A stretch of 64,000 bases of DNA from Devosia sp. 66-22. Its GTDB lineage: Bacteria; Pseudomonadota; Alphaproteobacteria; Rhizobiales; Devosiaceae. The stretch is taken from positions 1-64,000 of the forward strand of contig MKUZ01000017.1 in the NCBI GenBank assembly GCA_001899065.1. Direction: 5' to 3'. Both the position numbers and the translations under genes were made by a program. Numbering within the stretch: the stretch's first letter is position 1; the number at the start of each line of letters is the position of its first letter. The notes beneath the pieces were generated by a model, which worked only from the letters and a program-made list of their open reading frames with translations, did no database searches and had not been told where the DNA came from. This document shows, one piece after another, positions 42,523-52,283 of this stretch.

Positions 42523-44232
42523 ATGACCGTCGCGCACCCTTCTCGCCGGGCGGACCTGACCCGCCGGGCAAACGCCATGTGGGACTGGATGTCCGAGCAT
42601 TTCTCGATGCCCGGGCTGCTGGCCGGCGCGGCGTTCTTTGCCCTGTCGCTCACCCCCTCGCTGCTGCCGCGCACCGAGATCGTACAGGGCATCCTGTCGG
42701 GCTGCTGCTTTGCGCTGGGCTACGGGCTGGGCAATTCGGCGCACTGGCTGTGGGGGTATCTCGGGCTCAAGGTCCCGCCCGGCCGCGTGACCCGTGCGAT
42801 GGGCGCGGTGGTGGCCATCGTGGCGATGGCCCTCGTCCTGATTGCGCTGTCCTATGCCAATCTCTGGCAGAACTCGGTGCGCTCGGTCATGGGTATGCCG
42901 CCGGTCGACCAGTTCCAGCCGCTGCTGATCGCGCTTGTCGCCGCGCCGATCGCTGCGGTGCTGATCCTCGTGGGCCGGCTGCTGGTCATGCTGATCCGGA
43001 TGGTCTGGCGCTGGCTGGCCGCGCTGCTGCCGCCGCGCGCGGCGCTGGTGCTGTCGGTGATCGTGGTGGCGATCGTCGTCGGGCTGCTCGTCAACAGCGT
43101 CGTGTGGCGCGCGGCACTGCGCGTCGCCGACGGCTTCTACGAGCGCCTCGACGCCATCGTTTCGACCGACGACGCGGCGCCCCTCGCGACCGAAAAGACC
43201 GGCAGCGCGCAATCGCTGATCGACTGGAGCACCATCGGCAGGGACTCGCGGGTCTATGTGCAGTCCGGCCCCGATGCCGCCGACATCGAACGCATCACGG
43301 GCCGCCCGGCGATCGAGCCGCTGCGCACCTATGTCGGGCTGCGCTCGGCGCCGACGCCGGAGGCACGGGCGGCGCTCGCGCTGGCCGAGCTCAAGCGCAT
43401 CGGCGCGTTTGAACGCTCGGTGCTGGTGCTGGTGATGCCGGTCGGCACCGGCTGGGTGGACCGGGCCGGCATCGATACGCTCGAATATTTGTTCGGCGGC
43501 GACGTCGCGAGCGTGGCGGTGCAGTACTCGTATCTCACCAGCGCGCTCTCGCTGCTGGTCGAGCCGCAATACGGCACCGACGCCGCGCAGGCGCTGTTCG
43601 ACACGGTCTATGGCTACTGGACGAGCCTGCCACGCGACACCCGGCCCAAGCTCTACCTTTATGGGCTGAGCCTCGGCGCGCTCGCATCGCAGAATTCGAC
43701 GACGGTCTACGACGTGCTCGCCGACCCCTTCGACGGCGCGCTGTGGGCCGGGCCGCCCTTTTCGAGCTCGGTCTGGCACCGCGTCACCGAGAGCCGCGAG
43801 CCGGGCACGCCCTACTGGCTGCCGCGCTTCGGCAACGGCTCGGCCATCCGCTTCATGAACCAGTCGGGCACGGCCGGCTGGGACGACCAGCCCTGGGGGC
43901 CGATGCGCATCGTCTTCCTGCAATATGCCAGCGACCCCATCGTGTTCTTCTCGTTCGAGTCCGACTGGTCGCGGCCGGCCTGGCTCGACGCGCCGCGCGG
44001 GCCCGACGTGTCGCCCGCGCTCAACTGGTTCCCCCTCGTCACCTTCCTGCAACTGGCGCTCGACAGCGCACTCTCGCAGAGCGCTCCGGTGGGCCACGGC
44101 CATCTCTACTCGCCGCGCGACTACATCGACGCCTGGGCGGCGATCACACAGCCGCCCGGCTGGACCCGCGAGCAGCTCGAGGCGCTGAAACTGGCGGTCG
44201 ATCCCAACGATTACGCGCCGAACGCGCAGTGA
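42523..44232 (+). CDS. Membrane alpha/beta-hydrolase family protein
   Basis: A 569-residue protein. The N-terminal half has about five membrane helices (for example LLAGAAFFALSLTPSLLPRT, VVAIVAMALVLIALSYANLW, LVLSVIVVAIVVGLLVNSVV). The C-terminal half is a soluble alpha/beta-hydrolase domain with nucleophile elbow LYGLSLGALASQ and ends in a YSPRDYIDAWAAI segment. This pairing matches a known membrane hydrolase family (PF15420 plus PF10081, abhydrolase_9) of unknown substrate. ATG 42523 is chosen because it avoids running into mutL; 42577 is possible. Confidence 0.82.
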   Translation: MTVAHPSRRADLTRRANAMWDWMSEHFSMPGLLAGAAFFALSLTPSLLPRTEIVQGILSGCCFALGYGLGNSAHWLWGYLGLKVPPGRVTRAMGAVVAIVAMALVLIALSYANLWQNSVRSVMGMPPVDQFQPLLIALVAAPIAAVLILVGRLLVMLIRMVWRWLAALLPPRAALVLSVIVVAIVVGLLVNSVVWRAALRVADGFYERLDAIVSTDDAAPLATEKTGSAQSLIDWSTIGRDSRVYVQSGPDAADIERITGRPAIEPLRTYVGLRSAPTPEARAALALAELKRIGAFERSVLVLVMPVGTGWVDRAGIDTLEYLFGGDVASVAVQYSYLTSALSLLVEPQYGTDAAQALFDTVYGYWTSLPRDTRPKLYLYGLSLGALASQNSTTVYDVLADPFDGALWAGPPFSSSVWHRVTESREPGTPYWLPRFGNGSAIRFMNQSGTAGWDDQPWGPMRIVFLQYASDPIVFFSFESDWSRPAWLDAPRGPDVSPALNWFPLVTFLQLALDSALSQSAPVGHGHLYSPRDYIDAWAAITQPPGWTREQLEALKLAVDPNDYAPNAQ

Positions 44233-44249
44233 ACCTGCTAACAAGCCGC

Positions 44250-44696
44250 ATGTCTCATTCGCCCATGGAGCTGGCCCTCGACCTGGCCGCGGACGCCGCC
44301 GCAGCCGGCGAAGCGCCCGTCGGCGCCGTGATCGTCGAGAACGGCAAGGTGCTGGCGGCAGTCGGCAACCGGATGCGCGCCGCCAACGACCCCACGGCGC
44401 ATGCCGAGCTCGAAGCGATCCGCGCGGCACTGGCGATGCGCGGCACCGGGCGGCTCGACGGCTGCGATCTCTACGTGACGCTCGAGCCCTGCGCGATGTG
44501 CGCCGGCGCCATCGCGCATGCCCGGCTGCGACGCGTGATCTACGCGGCGGCAGACCCCAAGGCCGGCGCGGTCGACAATGGCGTGCGGCTGTTCGATAGC
44601 CCCAATTGCCACCATCGGCCCGAAATCGTGTCGGGGATCGGCGAGGCGCGCGCGAGCACAATGCTCAGGGCGTTTTTCGCGAAGCTGCGGGAATAG
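44250..44696 (+). CDS. tadA: tRNA-specific adenosine deaminase
   Basis: A 148-residue zinc deaminase converting A34 to inosine in tRNA-Arg. It has TAHAELEAIRAAL (catalytic HAE) near residue 50 and TLEPCAMCAGAIAHARL (zinc Cys pair) near 80, with the family's ending. ATG 44250 is chosen; an in-frame GTG at 44229 overlapping the upstream stop is an alternative. Confidence 0.93.
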   Translation: MSHSPMELALDLAADAAAAGEAPVGAVIVENGKVLAAVGNRMRAANDPTAHAELEAIRAALAMRGTGRLDGCDLYVTLEPCAMCAGAIAHARLRRVIYAAADPKAGAVDNGVRLFDSPNCHHRPEIVSGIGEARASTMLRAFFAKLRE

Positions 44697-44735
44697 TGCC
44701 GCGCCAGCTTTCGCCGGGAAATCCGGGGAAGGTGA

Positions 44736-45719
44736 CTAGTCCCCTGCGCGGGTGGTCTCGCCGGTCTTGAGGATGAACTGCTCGACCTTGCGCGTCAGGT
44801 TGCGCTTGAAGTTGTCCTTCTCCTTGTCGGCAACTTCGAGGATTTCCTTGACGCGCCAGAACTCCATGGCGCCGAAGGAATTGACGTGCGGACGGGCATA
44901 CACGTCGGGCGGGTAGGCGGCCATCATGTGCGCGGTCAGCGAGTGCATCATGATCTGCGCCGAGCCGAACCAGACGTCGAGCGCGCGGTAGTCGGCGCGG
45001 GCCAGCCGGTCGGACGGATCGCCATTGACGTCAATGCCCACGAGGATGTCGACATCGGCCGCGGCCTGGTCGAGCGGCAGCGGGTTCACCACGCCGCCAT
45101 CGACCAACAGGTGGTTGGCGTAGTGGACCGGCTTGAAGAAGCTCGGGATGGCGATCGAGCCGGCGATGGTCGGACGCAGGAGGCCGGTGTTGAACACCGC
45201 CTGGTGCCAGCTCTGGAAATCGGTGGCGACGACGTAGAAGGGCACCTGCAGTTCCTCGAAATGGTCGGGGAACGGGTCGGGCAGGAAGGCGTCGACCACG
45301 CGGTTGGCGTCGAGCTGGATATTGAGTCCGTTCTGGAGGAGGCCGCCCAGGTTGCGGATCTGGTGGCCCCACAGGCGCGCCGCGATGATGCGGAGCGTGC
45401 CCAGCACCGCCATCGAGTGCTCGCGCAGCTCCTTGCCGCTCATGCCATTGGCCCAGCCGGCGCCGATCAGCGCGCCGATCGAGGTGCCAGCGATCACCGA
45501 CGGCTTGAGGCCGAGCTCGTCCATCGCTTCGATGAAGGGGATATGGGTCAGCCCGCGCGCCGACCCGCCGCCCAATGCGATGCCGATGCGCGGCATGCCG
45601 GAGCGTTCGGGCTGCAGCAGGGGCGGCGTGCCCTCGGGCGCGTGCAGGCGGTCAATCAGCTCCTGTCCCCGCGCCACGATGGGGAGCAGTTCGTCCTCCG
45701 GTGAGAGGTAATGAGCCAT
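44736..45719 (-). CDS. Patatin-like phospholipase
   Basis: A 327-residue serine hydrolase. The oxyanion loop GIALGGGSARGLTHIP is near residue 47, the nucleophile elbow VIAGTSIGALIGAGW near 74 and the catalytic Asp in LLVDGGVVNPLPL near 200, forming a complete patatin Ser-Asp dyad. The C-terminal part is a lysine-rich helix. No signal peptide is present, so it acts in the cytoplasm or at the membrane. ATG 45719 fits the family better than the upstream start; no good ribosome site is seen. Confidence 0.9.
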   Translation of the reverse strand: MAHYLSPEDELLPIVARGQELIDRLHAPEGTPPLLQPERSGMPRIGIALGGGSARGLTHIPFIEAMDELGLKPSVIAGTSIGALIGAGWANGMSGKELREHSMAVLGTLRIIAARLWGHQIRNLGGLLQNGLNIQLDANRVVDAFLPDPFPDHFEELQVPFYVVATDFQSWHQAVFNTGLLRPTIAGSIAIPSFFKPVHYANHLLVDGGVVNPLPLDQAAADVDILVGIDVNGDPSDRLARADYRALDVWFGSAQIMMHSLTAHMMAAYPPDVYARPHVNSFGAMEFWRVKEILEVADKEKDNFKRNLTRKVEQFILKTGETTRAGD

Positions 45720-45791
45720 GATGGAAAGATAGGCTGCGCTCGGAAGGTTGATAAGACCTTCCACGGCGGACCGGTGAAGGCGGATGGTTAA

Positions 45792-47081
45792 CTAACGGTC
45801 GAGGGCGGCGTTTCGTTCACGCAGGACTTCGCGCCAGCCGATGTCGTGGCGGTGGAAACCCTCGGGCCAGTCGATGCTGGCCGTCGAGGAGTCGCACCGC
45901 TGCTTGGCGGTGGCGACGGTCGCGCCGAGCGCGGTGACGTTGAGCACGCGCCCGCCATTGGCGAGCAGGCGGTCGCCGTCGCGGCGGGTGCCGGCGTGAA
46001 AGACGATCAGATCGTCGGCGTCGAGGACGTCGGCGCCGCGGATTTCGCTGCCCCTGGGGTAGCTGCTGGGATAGCCCTGCGTCGCCATCACCACCGTGAG
46101 GGCGAACTCGTCGCGCCACTCGGCGGTCTTGCCACCGAGTCCGCCGCGGGCGGTGGCGAGCAGCAGCTCCAGCAGGTCGGACTTGAGCCGCGGCATCAGC
46201 ACCTGCGTCTCCGGATCGCCGAAGCGGGCGTTGTACTCGATCAGTTTGGGGCCGTCGGCGGTGAGCATCAGCCCGGCATAGAGGACGCCCTGATACGGCG
46301 TGCCGCGGGCCTTCATGCCACGCACCGTCGGCTCGATGATCTCGCGGATGGCGCGCGCGGTGATCTCGGGGGTCATCACCGGGGCGGGGGAATAGGCGCC
46401 CATGCCGCCGGTATTGGGGCCCATATCGCCATCGAAGGCGCGCTTGTGGTCCTGCGCGGTGGCGAGCGGCAGGATGTCTTCGCCGTCGCAAAGGACGAAG
46501 AAGCTGGCCTCCTCGCCTTCGAGGAAATCCTCGATCACGACCGACGCACCGGCCGCGCCGAAGGTGCCGCTGAAGCAGTCGGTGACGGCATGCTCGGCAT
46601 CGGCGAGGGTGGTGGCGACGGTGACGCCCTTGCCGAGCGCGAGGCCGTCGGCCTTGATGACCACGGGCAGCTTATGGCCGCGGATGTAGCCGAGCGCCGG
46701 CTGCGCCGCGTCGAACTTGCGGTAGGCGGCGGTGGGGATGCCCATTTCGTCGCACAGCGCCTTGGTGAAGCTCTTGGAGCCCTCGAGCTGGCCGGCCGCG
46801 GCGCTGGGGCAGAAGCAGTCGATGCCGGCCGTGCGCACGGCGTCGCCGAGGCCCTGCACGACCTGCGCGTCGGGGCCGACGACGACGAAATCGATCTCGT
46901 GCTCGCGGGCGAGCGCGACGACCGCATCATTGTCGGTGATATCGCAGGCGAGGTTGGTCGCGACCTTCTGCGTGCCGCCATTGCCGGGGGCGACGAACAG
47001 CGCGCTGAGCCCGGGCGACTGGCTGAGCTTCCAGGCCAGCGCGTGCTCGCGTCCCCCGCTGCCGACGACCAGTACCCGCAT
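45792..47081 (-). CDS. purD: Phosphoribosylamine-glycine ligase
   Basis: A 429-residue ATP-grasp enzyme of purine synthesis joining phosphoribosylamine and glycine. It starts MRVLVVGSGGREHALAWKLS, has LPVVIKADGLALGKGVTVAT near residue 138 and the metal-binding YNARFGDPETQVLMPRL near 285. ATG 47081 is preceded by AGGAGGG and fits the family exactly. It is divergent from xseA, with 58 bp between the starts. Confidence 0.97.
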   Translation of the reverse strand: MRVLVVGSGGREHALAWKLSQSPGLSALFVAPGNGGTQKVATNLACDITDNDAVVALAREHEIDFVVVGPDAQVVQGLGDAVRTAGIDCFCPSAAAGQLEGSKSFTKALCDEMGIPTAAYRKFDAAQPALGYIRGHKLPVVIKADGLALGKGVTVATTLADAEHAVTDCFSGTFGAAGASVVIEDFLEGEEASFFVLCDGEDILPLATAQDHKRAFDGDMGPNTGGMGAYSPAPVMTPEITARAIREIIEPTVRGMKARGTPYQGVLYAGLMLTADGPKLIEYNARFGDPETQVLMPRLKSDLLELLLATARGGLGGKTAEWRDEFALTVVMATQGYPSSYPRGSEIRGADVLDADDLIVFHAGTRRDGDRLLANGGRVLNVTALGATVATAKQRCDSSTASIDWPEGFHRHDIGWREVLRERNAALDR

Positions 47082-47139
47082 GCCGCGCCCTCCTGATGGG
47101 CTCCCTTGACCCATCGGGCGGCAAAGCGCAACAGGGGGT

Positions 47140-48555
47140 ATGGACGCACCTTCGAGCAACGCCCACGAATTCTCGGTCTCCGAGCTGGCGCTGGCGGTCA
47201 AGCGCGCGGTCGAGGACGAGTTCGGCTATGTGCGGGTGCGCGGCGAAATCTCGGGCTATCGCGGCCCGCATTCCTCCGGCCACGCCTATTTCACGCTCAA
47301 GGACGACGCCGCCTCGATCGACGCGGTGGTATGGAAGACCTCGATGTTCCGGCTCAAGTTCAAGCCGGAGGAGGGCATGGAGGTCATCGCCACCGGGCGG
47401 CTGACGACGTTCCCCAAATCGAGCAAGTACCAGATCGTCATCGAGCAGCTCGAACCAGCCGGCGCCGGCGCGCTGATGGCGCTGCTCGAGGAGCGGCGGC
47501 GCAAGCTCGCCGCCGAGGGACTGTTTGCCGCCGAGCGCAAGCAGAAGCTGCCCTACCTGCCGCGCGTCATCGGCGTGGTCACCTCGCCGACCGGCGCGGT
47601 GATCCGCGACATCCTGCATCGACTCAACGACCGCTTTCCGACCCGCGTTCTGGTGTGGCCGGTGCGCGTTCAGGGCGACACGGCGGCGATGGAAGTCGCC
47701 AATGCGGTGCGCGGCTTCAATGCGCTGGCGGAGGGCGGTCCGGTGCCGCGGCCCGACCTCCTGATCGTGGCGCGTGGCGGCGGTTCGATCGAGGACCTCT
47801 GGAGCTTCAACGAGGAGATCGTGGTGCGGGCGGTGGCCGAGAGCCGTATCCCCGTGATCTCAGGCGTCGGGCACGAAACCGATACCACGCTGATCGACTA
47901 TGCCGCCGATTTGCGCGCGCCGACGCCGACGGCGGCCGCCGAGGCGGCCGTGCCAGTACGTGCCGAGCTGATCGCCTATGTCGACGATCAGGGTGCCCGC
48001 ACCCGCAATGTGGTACGACGGCACCTGCTGGGCAGCCGCGACCGGCTGCGCGCCGCAGCGGGCGAGCTGCCGCGGCCGCTCGACCTGCTCAACATCGCGC
48101 GGCAGCGGCTCGACCTCGCCGCGCAGCATCTGGGCAGCTCGCTGCGCGATCTGGGCCAGCAGAAGCGGCTGGGCTTCGAGCGGGTCGCGGCGCGGCTGTC
48201 GCCCAACGCCCTGCGCGCCGATTTGCGTCACGCCCGCGCGCAGCTCGCGCCGCAGGCCGAGCGGCTGGAGCCGGCCTATCGCCGGATCGTGACGCGCGCC
48301 GCCGACCGGCTGGCGACGGCGTGGAAGCTGGTGGATTCGCTGAGCTACAAGCGCATCATCGAGCGCGGCTTCGCACTGGTGACCGATGCCGATACGGGCG
48401 AGATCGTGCGCAGCAAGGACAGCGCCCGGCCGGGACAATTGCTGGTGGTCGACGTCAGCGACGGCAGCTTCGGCGTCAATGTCTCGGGCGCCCCGGCCCA
48501 GCGCAAGAAGGCGCGTCCGCCGCGCGACGATGGCGGCCAGCAGAGCCTGTTTTAG
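47140..48555 (+). CDS. xseA: Exodeoxyribonuclease VII large subunit
   Basis: A 471-residue nuclease subunit acting on single-stranded DNA ends. The N-terminal OB-fold ([40 protein letters not shown]) leads into the catalytic domain with [38 protein letters not shown] and [20 protein letters not shown]. The C-terminal coiled coil is present. xseB is not in the window. A DUF2093 gene follows, as is common in this bacterial group. Confidence 0.96.
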   Translation: MDAPSSNAHEFSVSELALAVKRAVEDEFGYVRVRGEISGYRGPHSSGHAYFTLKDDAASIDAVVWKTSMFRLKFKPEEGMEVIATGRLTTFPKSSKYQIVIEQLEPAGAGALMALLEERRRKLAAEGLFAAERKQKLPYLPRVIGVVTSPTGAVIRDILHRLNDRFPTRVLVWPVRVQGDTAAMEVANAVRGFNALAEGGPVPRPDLLIVARGGGSIEDLWSFNEEIVVRAVAESRIPVISGVGHETDTTLIDYAADLRAPTPTAAAEAAVPVRAELIAYVDDQGARTRNVVRRHLLGSRDRLRAAAGELPRPLDLLNIARQRLDLAAQHLGSSLRDLGQQKRLGFERVAARLSPNALRADLRHARAQLAPQAERLEPAYRRIVTRAADRLATAWKLVDSLSYKRIIERGFALVTDADTGEIVRSKDSARPGQLLVVDVSDGSFGVNVSGAPAQRKKARPPRDDGGQQSLF

Positions 48556-48671
48556 CGCGGAGGCGCGGGCGCGCTCACCAGCGGGTGGCTTCGCTTTGCC
48601 CGTGGCCCCTTCGCGCACTGGCAGCTCTCACGGCGTTTTCAAAATCGCAGTTTCGGCCTATATCGGGCAGC

Positions 48672-48896
48672 ATGAACATCTACGACAAGAGCTTTACCCC
48701 CTCCGAAGCCGTTATCCGTTACCTCGACGGCGACTATGTCGTGGTGCGGCCGGGCAGCTTCGTGCGCTGCGCCGTCACCGGCAAGCCGATCCCGGTGGAC
48801 GAGCTCATGTACTGGAACGTCGACCGCCAGGAGCCCTATGCCGACGCCGATGCGGCGCTCGAGGCGTTCAAGCGGCACGGGCTGTCGAGCCAGTAA
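48672..48896 (+). CDS. DUF2093 family protein
   Basis: A 74-residue protein. It contains VIRYLDGDYVVVRPGSFVRC, AVTGKPIPVDELMYWNV and a DRQEPYADADAALEAFKRH tail, the full DUF2093 pattern, including two Cys-adjacent turns. The family is restricted to alphaproteobacteria, usually next to xseA as here, and its function is unknown. Confidence 0.85.
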   Translation: MNIYDKSFTPSEAVIRYLDGDYVVVRPGSFVRCAVTGKPIPVDELMYWNVDRQEPYADADAALEAFKRHGLSSQ

Positions 48897-48947
48897 GCCC
48901 CGGTTAGGCCCCGCCCGCTAGACTTGCGGCCGGGCGGGAACAGCGAC

Positions 48948-50063
48948 ATGCCGGTCAACAAACTGCTGATCATCTCGAACGGTCACGGCGAGGACTCGAT
49001 CGCCGCCGAGATCGTGCGCCGTCTGCCCAGGACCATCGAGGTCAATGCCTATCCCACACTCGGCGCCGGCCGCGCCTATGAGGGCGTGTGCCCCATCGTC
49101 GGGCCGCGGCGCCACCTGCCCAGCGAAGGACACCGGCTGCGCGGCTCGCTGATCCGCGATGCGCTCGCCGGCTTCGGCATCCGTCCGGCCCTCGGCTTCA
49201 TGCGGCGGGAGGCAAAAAATTACGACGCTATTCTAGTCGTCGGCGACCTGCTCGGTGTGGTGATGTGCTGGCTCACCGGCCGGCGCGCGCGCATCTATCT
49301 CGACGTCTACAAGTCGGGCTACGACAACGCCTACCGGCGCAGCGAGCTGTTCTTACTGAAGCGGACCGCCGACCTGGTCCTCACCCGCGACCCGATCCTA
49401 GCGCAGCAGCTCAATGCCGCCAGGATCAATGCGCGCTTTGCCGGCAATGCCATCATGGATACGGTCTCGACCGGCAGCTACGACCCGCAATGGCACCGTC
49501 GGCACATGCATGCCATCGCGGTGCTCCCCGGCAGCCGCGCCAGCCTCAAGGACAATTTCGCCGTGCAACTCGATGCGCTGCGCCGCGTGCCCGGTATCGA
49601 GGGTGTCGACGTCTTCGCGGTGCTGGCACGCGCCGGCGATGCCGCCGACCTCGCCGAGGCGAGCGGCATGCGGCTTGTGCCCGGCAAGCTGGAGCCGGAC
49701 CTTGGCACGCTGACGGACGGGCGCGTGACGCTGCATTTGTCGACCGGTTCCCTGGGCCCGGTGATCGCGGCGAGCGATATCGTCGTCGGGCAGGGCGGCA
49801 CGGCCAACCTCCAGGCGATGGGACTGGGCAAACCCGTCATCTCGTTCCACGCCGAAGGCTCGACCGAGCAGCGCATGGCGCGCAACGAGGCACTGGCCGG
49901 CGACGCGCGGCTGTTCACGGCGCGCGATCCGGAGACGATGGCGGCGGCGATCGCCAGGCTGCTTGCCGACCCCGAGGATCGCGCCCGCCGTGGCGCCATC
50001 GGCCGCGAGCGCATGGGGCCGCCGGGAGCCATCCCGGCGATCATCGAAGAGCTGACGAAGTAG
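48948..50063 (+). CDS. Lipid-A-disaccharide-synthase-related glycosyltransferase
   Basis: A 371-residue protein of the LpxB-like group. It has NGHGEDSIAAEIVRRL at the N-terminus, VVGDLLGVVMCWLTGRRARI, and nucleotide-sugar binding features near the end (DIVVGQGGTANLQAMGLGKP). The true lpxB is not present here, and this family is of unresolved substrate. ATG 48948 is chosen; TTG 48924 is an alternative. It ends in a hairpin shared with the convergent acyltransferase gene. Confidence 0.75.
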   Translation: MPVNKLLIISNGHGEDSIAAEIVRRLPRTIEVNAYPTLGAGRAYEGVCPIVGPRRHLPSEGHRLRGSLIRDALAGFGIRPALGFMRREAKNYDAILVVGDLLGVVMCWLTGRRARIYLDVYKSGYDNAYRRSELFLLKRTADLVLTRDPILAQQLNAARINARFAGNAIMDTVSTGSYDPQWHRRHMHAIAVLPGSRASLKDNFAVQLDALRRVPGIEGVDVFAVLARAGDAADLAEASGMRLVPGKLEPDLGTLTDGRVTLHLSTGSLGPVIAASDIVVGQGGTANLQAMGLGKPVISFHAEGSTEQRMARNEALAGDARLFTARDPETMAAAIARLLADPEDRARRGAIGRERMGPPGAIPAIIEELTK

Positions 50064-50094
50064 CGAATAGCGAATAGGGGCTTCGCTACTCGCT
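50062..50094. terminator. AGCGAATAGCGAA inverted repeat between convergent genes
   Basis: AGCGAATAGCGAA (50062-50074) pairs with TTCGCTACTCGCT (50082-50094) at 12 of 13 positions around a seven-base loop. It overlaps both stop codons of the convergent genes and could terminate in both directions. The same GCGAATA unit recurs at 56949-56976. Confidence 0.6.
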
Positions 50095-50808
50095 TGTCTT
50101 CCCATCCGCCATGTCGAAGGCCCTGGCCAGGACGCGGTCGAGCCGCTCCGCGAGGTCGGCGGCGTAGGCTTCGTCGGTGACCGCGGGGTCGGTCATGTAG
50201 ATCGGACCTTCGCAGGCGAAGGCGATGGTGGAGAACGGGAAGTTGAGCTGCATCTTGTCCCAGACGCGCTCGAGGATCTTGCGCCGCGAGGTGGCGGTAG
50301 CGATGGCATACATCGGCCGGCCGGTGCGGCGGGCCAGGGTGATCATGCCCAGCGAGACGTGGCGGCCCGGTTCGGGCGGGATGTCGGCGGTGGCGAAGAG
50401 GGTCGTGCCCGACTTCAGCACCTTGAGCATATTGCGGAAGGCGGTGAGGCCGCCGGTGCCGTGCTGCTGGCGCTCGCTGGCACCCGAGCCTTCGACCACC
50501 TGATAGCCGAGCGACTTGGCCATCTCGCCCATCATCATGCCATCGGGATGCATCGAGATCAGCAGCGCCACCTGGCTGGGATCGGGCATCACCACATAGG
50601 CGAGGTTGGACTGGCCGTGCCAGCTCACCGCGATGGCCGGCCAATGGTCCTTCTGCGCCGCTTCCCAGAAGTCGGGCGGGTCGGCGACGACGCGCGAGGT
50701 GGCGCGGATGAACTTGACGTAGCTGCCGATCAGGACACGCCCGATGAACCGGCGGACGCCGGGCCGGTCGATCCACTTCGTCGCGGCGGCAGTCCCCTCC
50801 GCGCTCAC
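50086..50808 (-). CDS. DUF374 lysophospholipid-acyltransferase-like protein
   Basis: A 240-residue protein. It carries AIAVSWHGQSNLAYVVM, LLISMHPDGMMMGEMAKSLG, VEGSGASERQQHGTGGL and a DIPPEPGRHVSLGMITLAR segment, the DUF374 pattern related to LpxL-type acyltransferases. It lacks the usual multi-helix membrane anchor but has a short N-terminal hydrophobic stretch. Function as an acyltransferase of lipid A or phospholipid is inferred. GTG 50808 overlaps the upstream DUF4170 stop. Confidence 0.85.
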   Translation of the reverse strand: MSAEGTAAATKWIDRPGVRRFIGRVLIGSYVKFIRATSRVVADPPDFWEAAQKDHWPAIAVSWHGQSNLAYVVMPDPSQVALLISMHPDGMMMGEMAKSLGYQVVEGSGASERQQHGTGGLTAFRNMLKVLKSGTTLFATADIPPEPGRHVSLGMITLARRTGRPMYAIATATSRRKILERVWDKMQLNFPFSTIAFACEGPIYMTDPAVTDEAYAADLAERLDRVLARAFDMADGKTSE

Positions 50809-51059
50809 TCGGTGTCGGTTTCCGGGTCGAGCAGGCGGTGCAGATGCACCACGAAGTAGCGCGTCTGGGCGCTGTCGACGGTCTGCTGCGCCTTGGCGCG
50901 CCAGACCCGCTCGGCCTCGGCGTAATTCGGATAGACGCCGACCAGATCGACCTTGCTCAGATCCTTGAAAGTCACGCCCTCGATATTATCGAGCTCGCCA
51001 CCGATGACGAGATGGAGCAACTGCTTGTTGTCCTGGGCCTTCTTCTTGGGAGCCTTCAC
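50805..51059 (-). CDS. DUF4170 family protein
   Basis: An 84-residue soluble protein: LLHLVIGGELDNIEGVTFKD, LVGVYPNYAEAERVWRAKAQ, TRYFVVHLHRLLDPE. This is the DUF4170 pattern, common in alphaproteobacteria and often next to DUF374 and cysQ-like genes, as here. GTG 51059 overlaps the cysQ-like stop, and its own stop overlaps the DUF374 start, so the three form a translationally coupled operon. Function unknown. Confidence 0.82.
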   Translation of the reverse strand: MKAPKKKAQDNKQLLHLVIGGELDNIEGVTFKDLSKVDLVGVYPNYAEAERVWRAKAQQTVDSAQTRYFVVHLHRLLDPETDTE

Positions 51060-51898
51060 GTTGTCTTCCGTTCGAGATCGAGTTGCGGTTCGGGGCAGCC
51101 ATAGACTTTGACCAAAGCCCCGCACAGCACGTCTCTTAGCGAAAGCTGGGCGAAGGCGGCAAGCGCTCCGTGGCGCACATCTGCCCTGTTGAAGCGCATG
51201 GCTGCGCCGCAGGCGTCCTCGAAGCCGATGCCGCATTCGTTGAGGATTGTCGCGGCGCCCGCGAGGTCCCAGTCCTGCGAGCCGCGACGGACGACGGTGG
51301 CATCGAGCCTGCCGGTCGCGATCTGGACCAGCCGGTAGGCGAGCGAGGGGTAAAACGGACCGCGGGTGTAGTCGAGGCCGGCCTGCTGCAACTCCTGGTG
51401 CACGGCACCGGGCGCGGGGATCAGCGGCGCATGCCGGTCGGGCGGCGTGTGCCGGACAATCGGCTGGCCATTGAGCCGGGCGCCGCCACCGAGGAAGGCG
51501 TCGTACATTTCGTCGCGCGCCGGCGCGTAGACCACCCCGGCCACCGGCACGCCATGCTCGACCACTGCCAGGGATACCGTCCAACTGTCCTCGCCGCGAA
51601 TGAAGCCGCGCGTGCCGTCGATCGGATCGACCACGAAGGCCCGGGTCTTTTCGATGCGGACGGGATCGTCGGCGCTCTCCTCGCTCAGCCAGCCATAATT
51701 GGGGCGGGCGGTGGTGAGGGCAGAGTGCAGGAACTTGTCGAGGATGATGTCGGCCTCGCTGACCGGGGAGGCATTCTCGCCCTTGGTCCAGGTCTTGAGG
51801 TCGCGCCGGAAATAGCTCGAGGCGATGATCCCCGCCGTGACCGCCGCGGTGCGCAGCAGGTCGAGATCAAGGTCATATGACGGGAGGGGTTCGGCCAT
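51056..51898 (-). CDS. Inositol-monophosphatase-family phosphatase (CysQ-like)
   Basis: A 280-residue metal-dependent phosphatase. It has WLSEESADD near residue 70, FVVDPIDGTRGFIRGEDSW near 88 and GSQDWDLAGAATILNECG near 205, the three metal and catalytic motifs of the IMPase family. The closest type is 3'(2'),5'-bisphosphate nucleotidase (CysQ), which recycles PAP from sulfate assimilation; histidinol phosphatase is a possible alternative. It is the first gene of an operon with DUF4170 and DUF374. Confidence 0.88.
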   Translation of the reverse strand: MAEPLPSYDLDLDLLRTAAVTAGIIASSYFRRDLKTWTKGENASPVSEADIILDKFLHSALTTARPNYGWLSEESADDPVRIEKTRAFVVDPIDGTRGFIRGEDSWTVSLAVVEHGVPVAGVVYAPARDEMYDAFLGGGARLNGQPIVRHTPPDRHAPLIPAPGAVHQELQQAGLDYTRGPFYPSLAYRLVQIATGRLDATVVRRGSQDWDLAGAATILNECGIGFEDACGAAMRFNRADVRHGALAAFAQLSLRDVLCGALVKVYGCPEPQLDLERKTT

Positions 51899-52283
51899 GG
51901 CGCTCGGGGTTTTGCGCGCCTTCTAGGCGCAATTGCGTTCATGCGCAATTTCATCACTGCCATGCGCGATAGGGTGAACGAACAATGACCGGCCGCGGCA
52001 GGCTTGCGGGAGGATGTTATGGACCGGCGTTCCATAAACCGCGGGCGAGCAATGGAGGTATCAACGAGAGGCGCGGAAACCCTTGAGAATCCTCTGGTTA
52101 ACGGGAATCCGGGCGTCGTCCTTAACCTGCCGTTACAGTTGGTCAGATGCCGTAAACCCTGCCACAAAACTACCTAAACTTAACCGAACCGATTAAGCGG
52201 GGCGGAAAGCCGGTCGCGTAGGTTGGAGGCATAAAGAGGGCAGACAAAAAGCTCTCGAGGTTGACAGGAAAAGGCAGACTACA
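51899..52283. other. Intergenic region with GCGCAATT repeats
   Basis: A 385-bp gene-free stretch between divergent genes. GCGCAATTGCG (51927-51937) and GCGCAATT (51943-51950) form a palindrome and a second copy 16 bp apart, placed just upstream of the cysQ-like gene. The rest is not coding by composition and must hold the promoter of the 52284 gene. Confidence 0.55.

Noticed and set aside
42394..44661. 755-aa minus-strand frame
   Set aside because: Antisense to the membrane hydrolase and tadA genes, which both have clear motifs; the frame has no domain.
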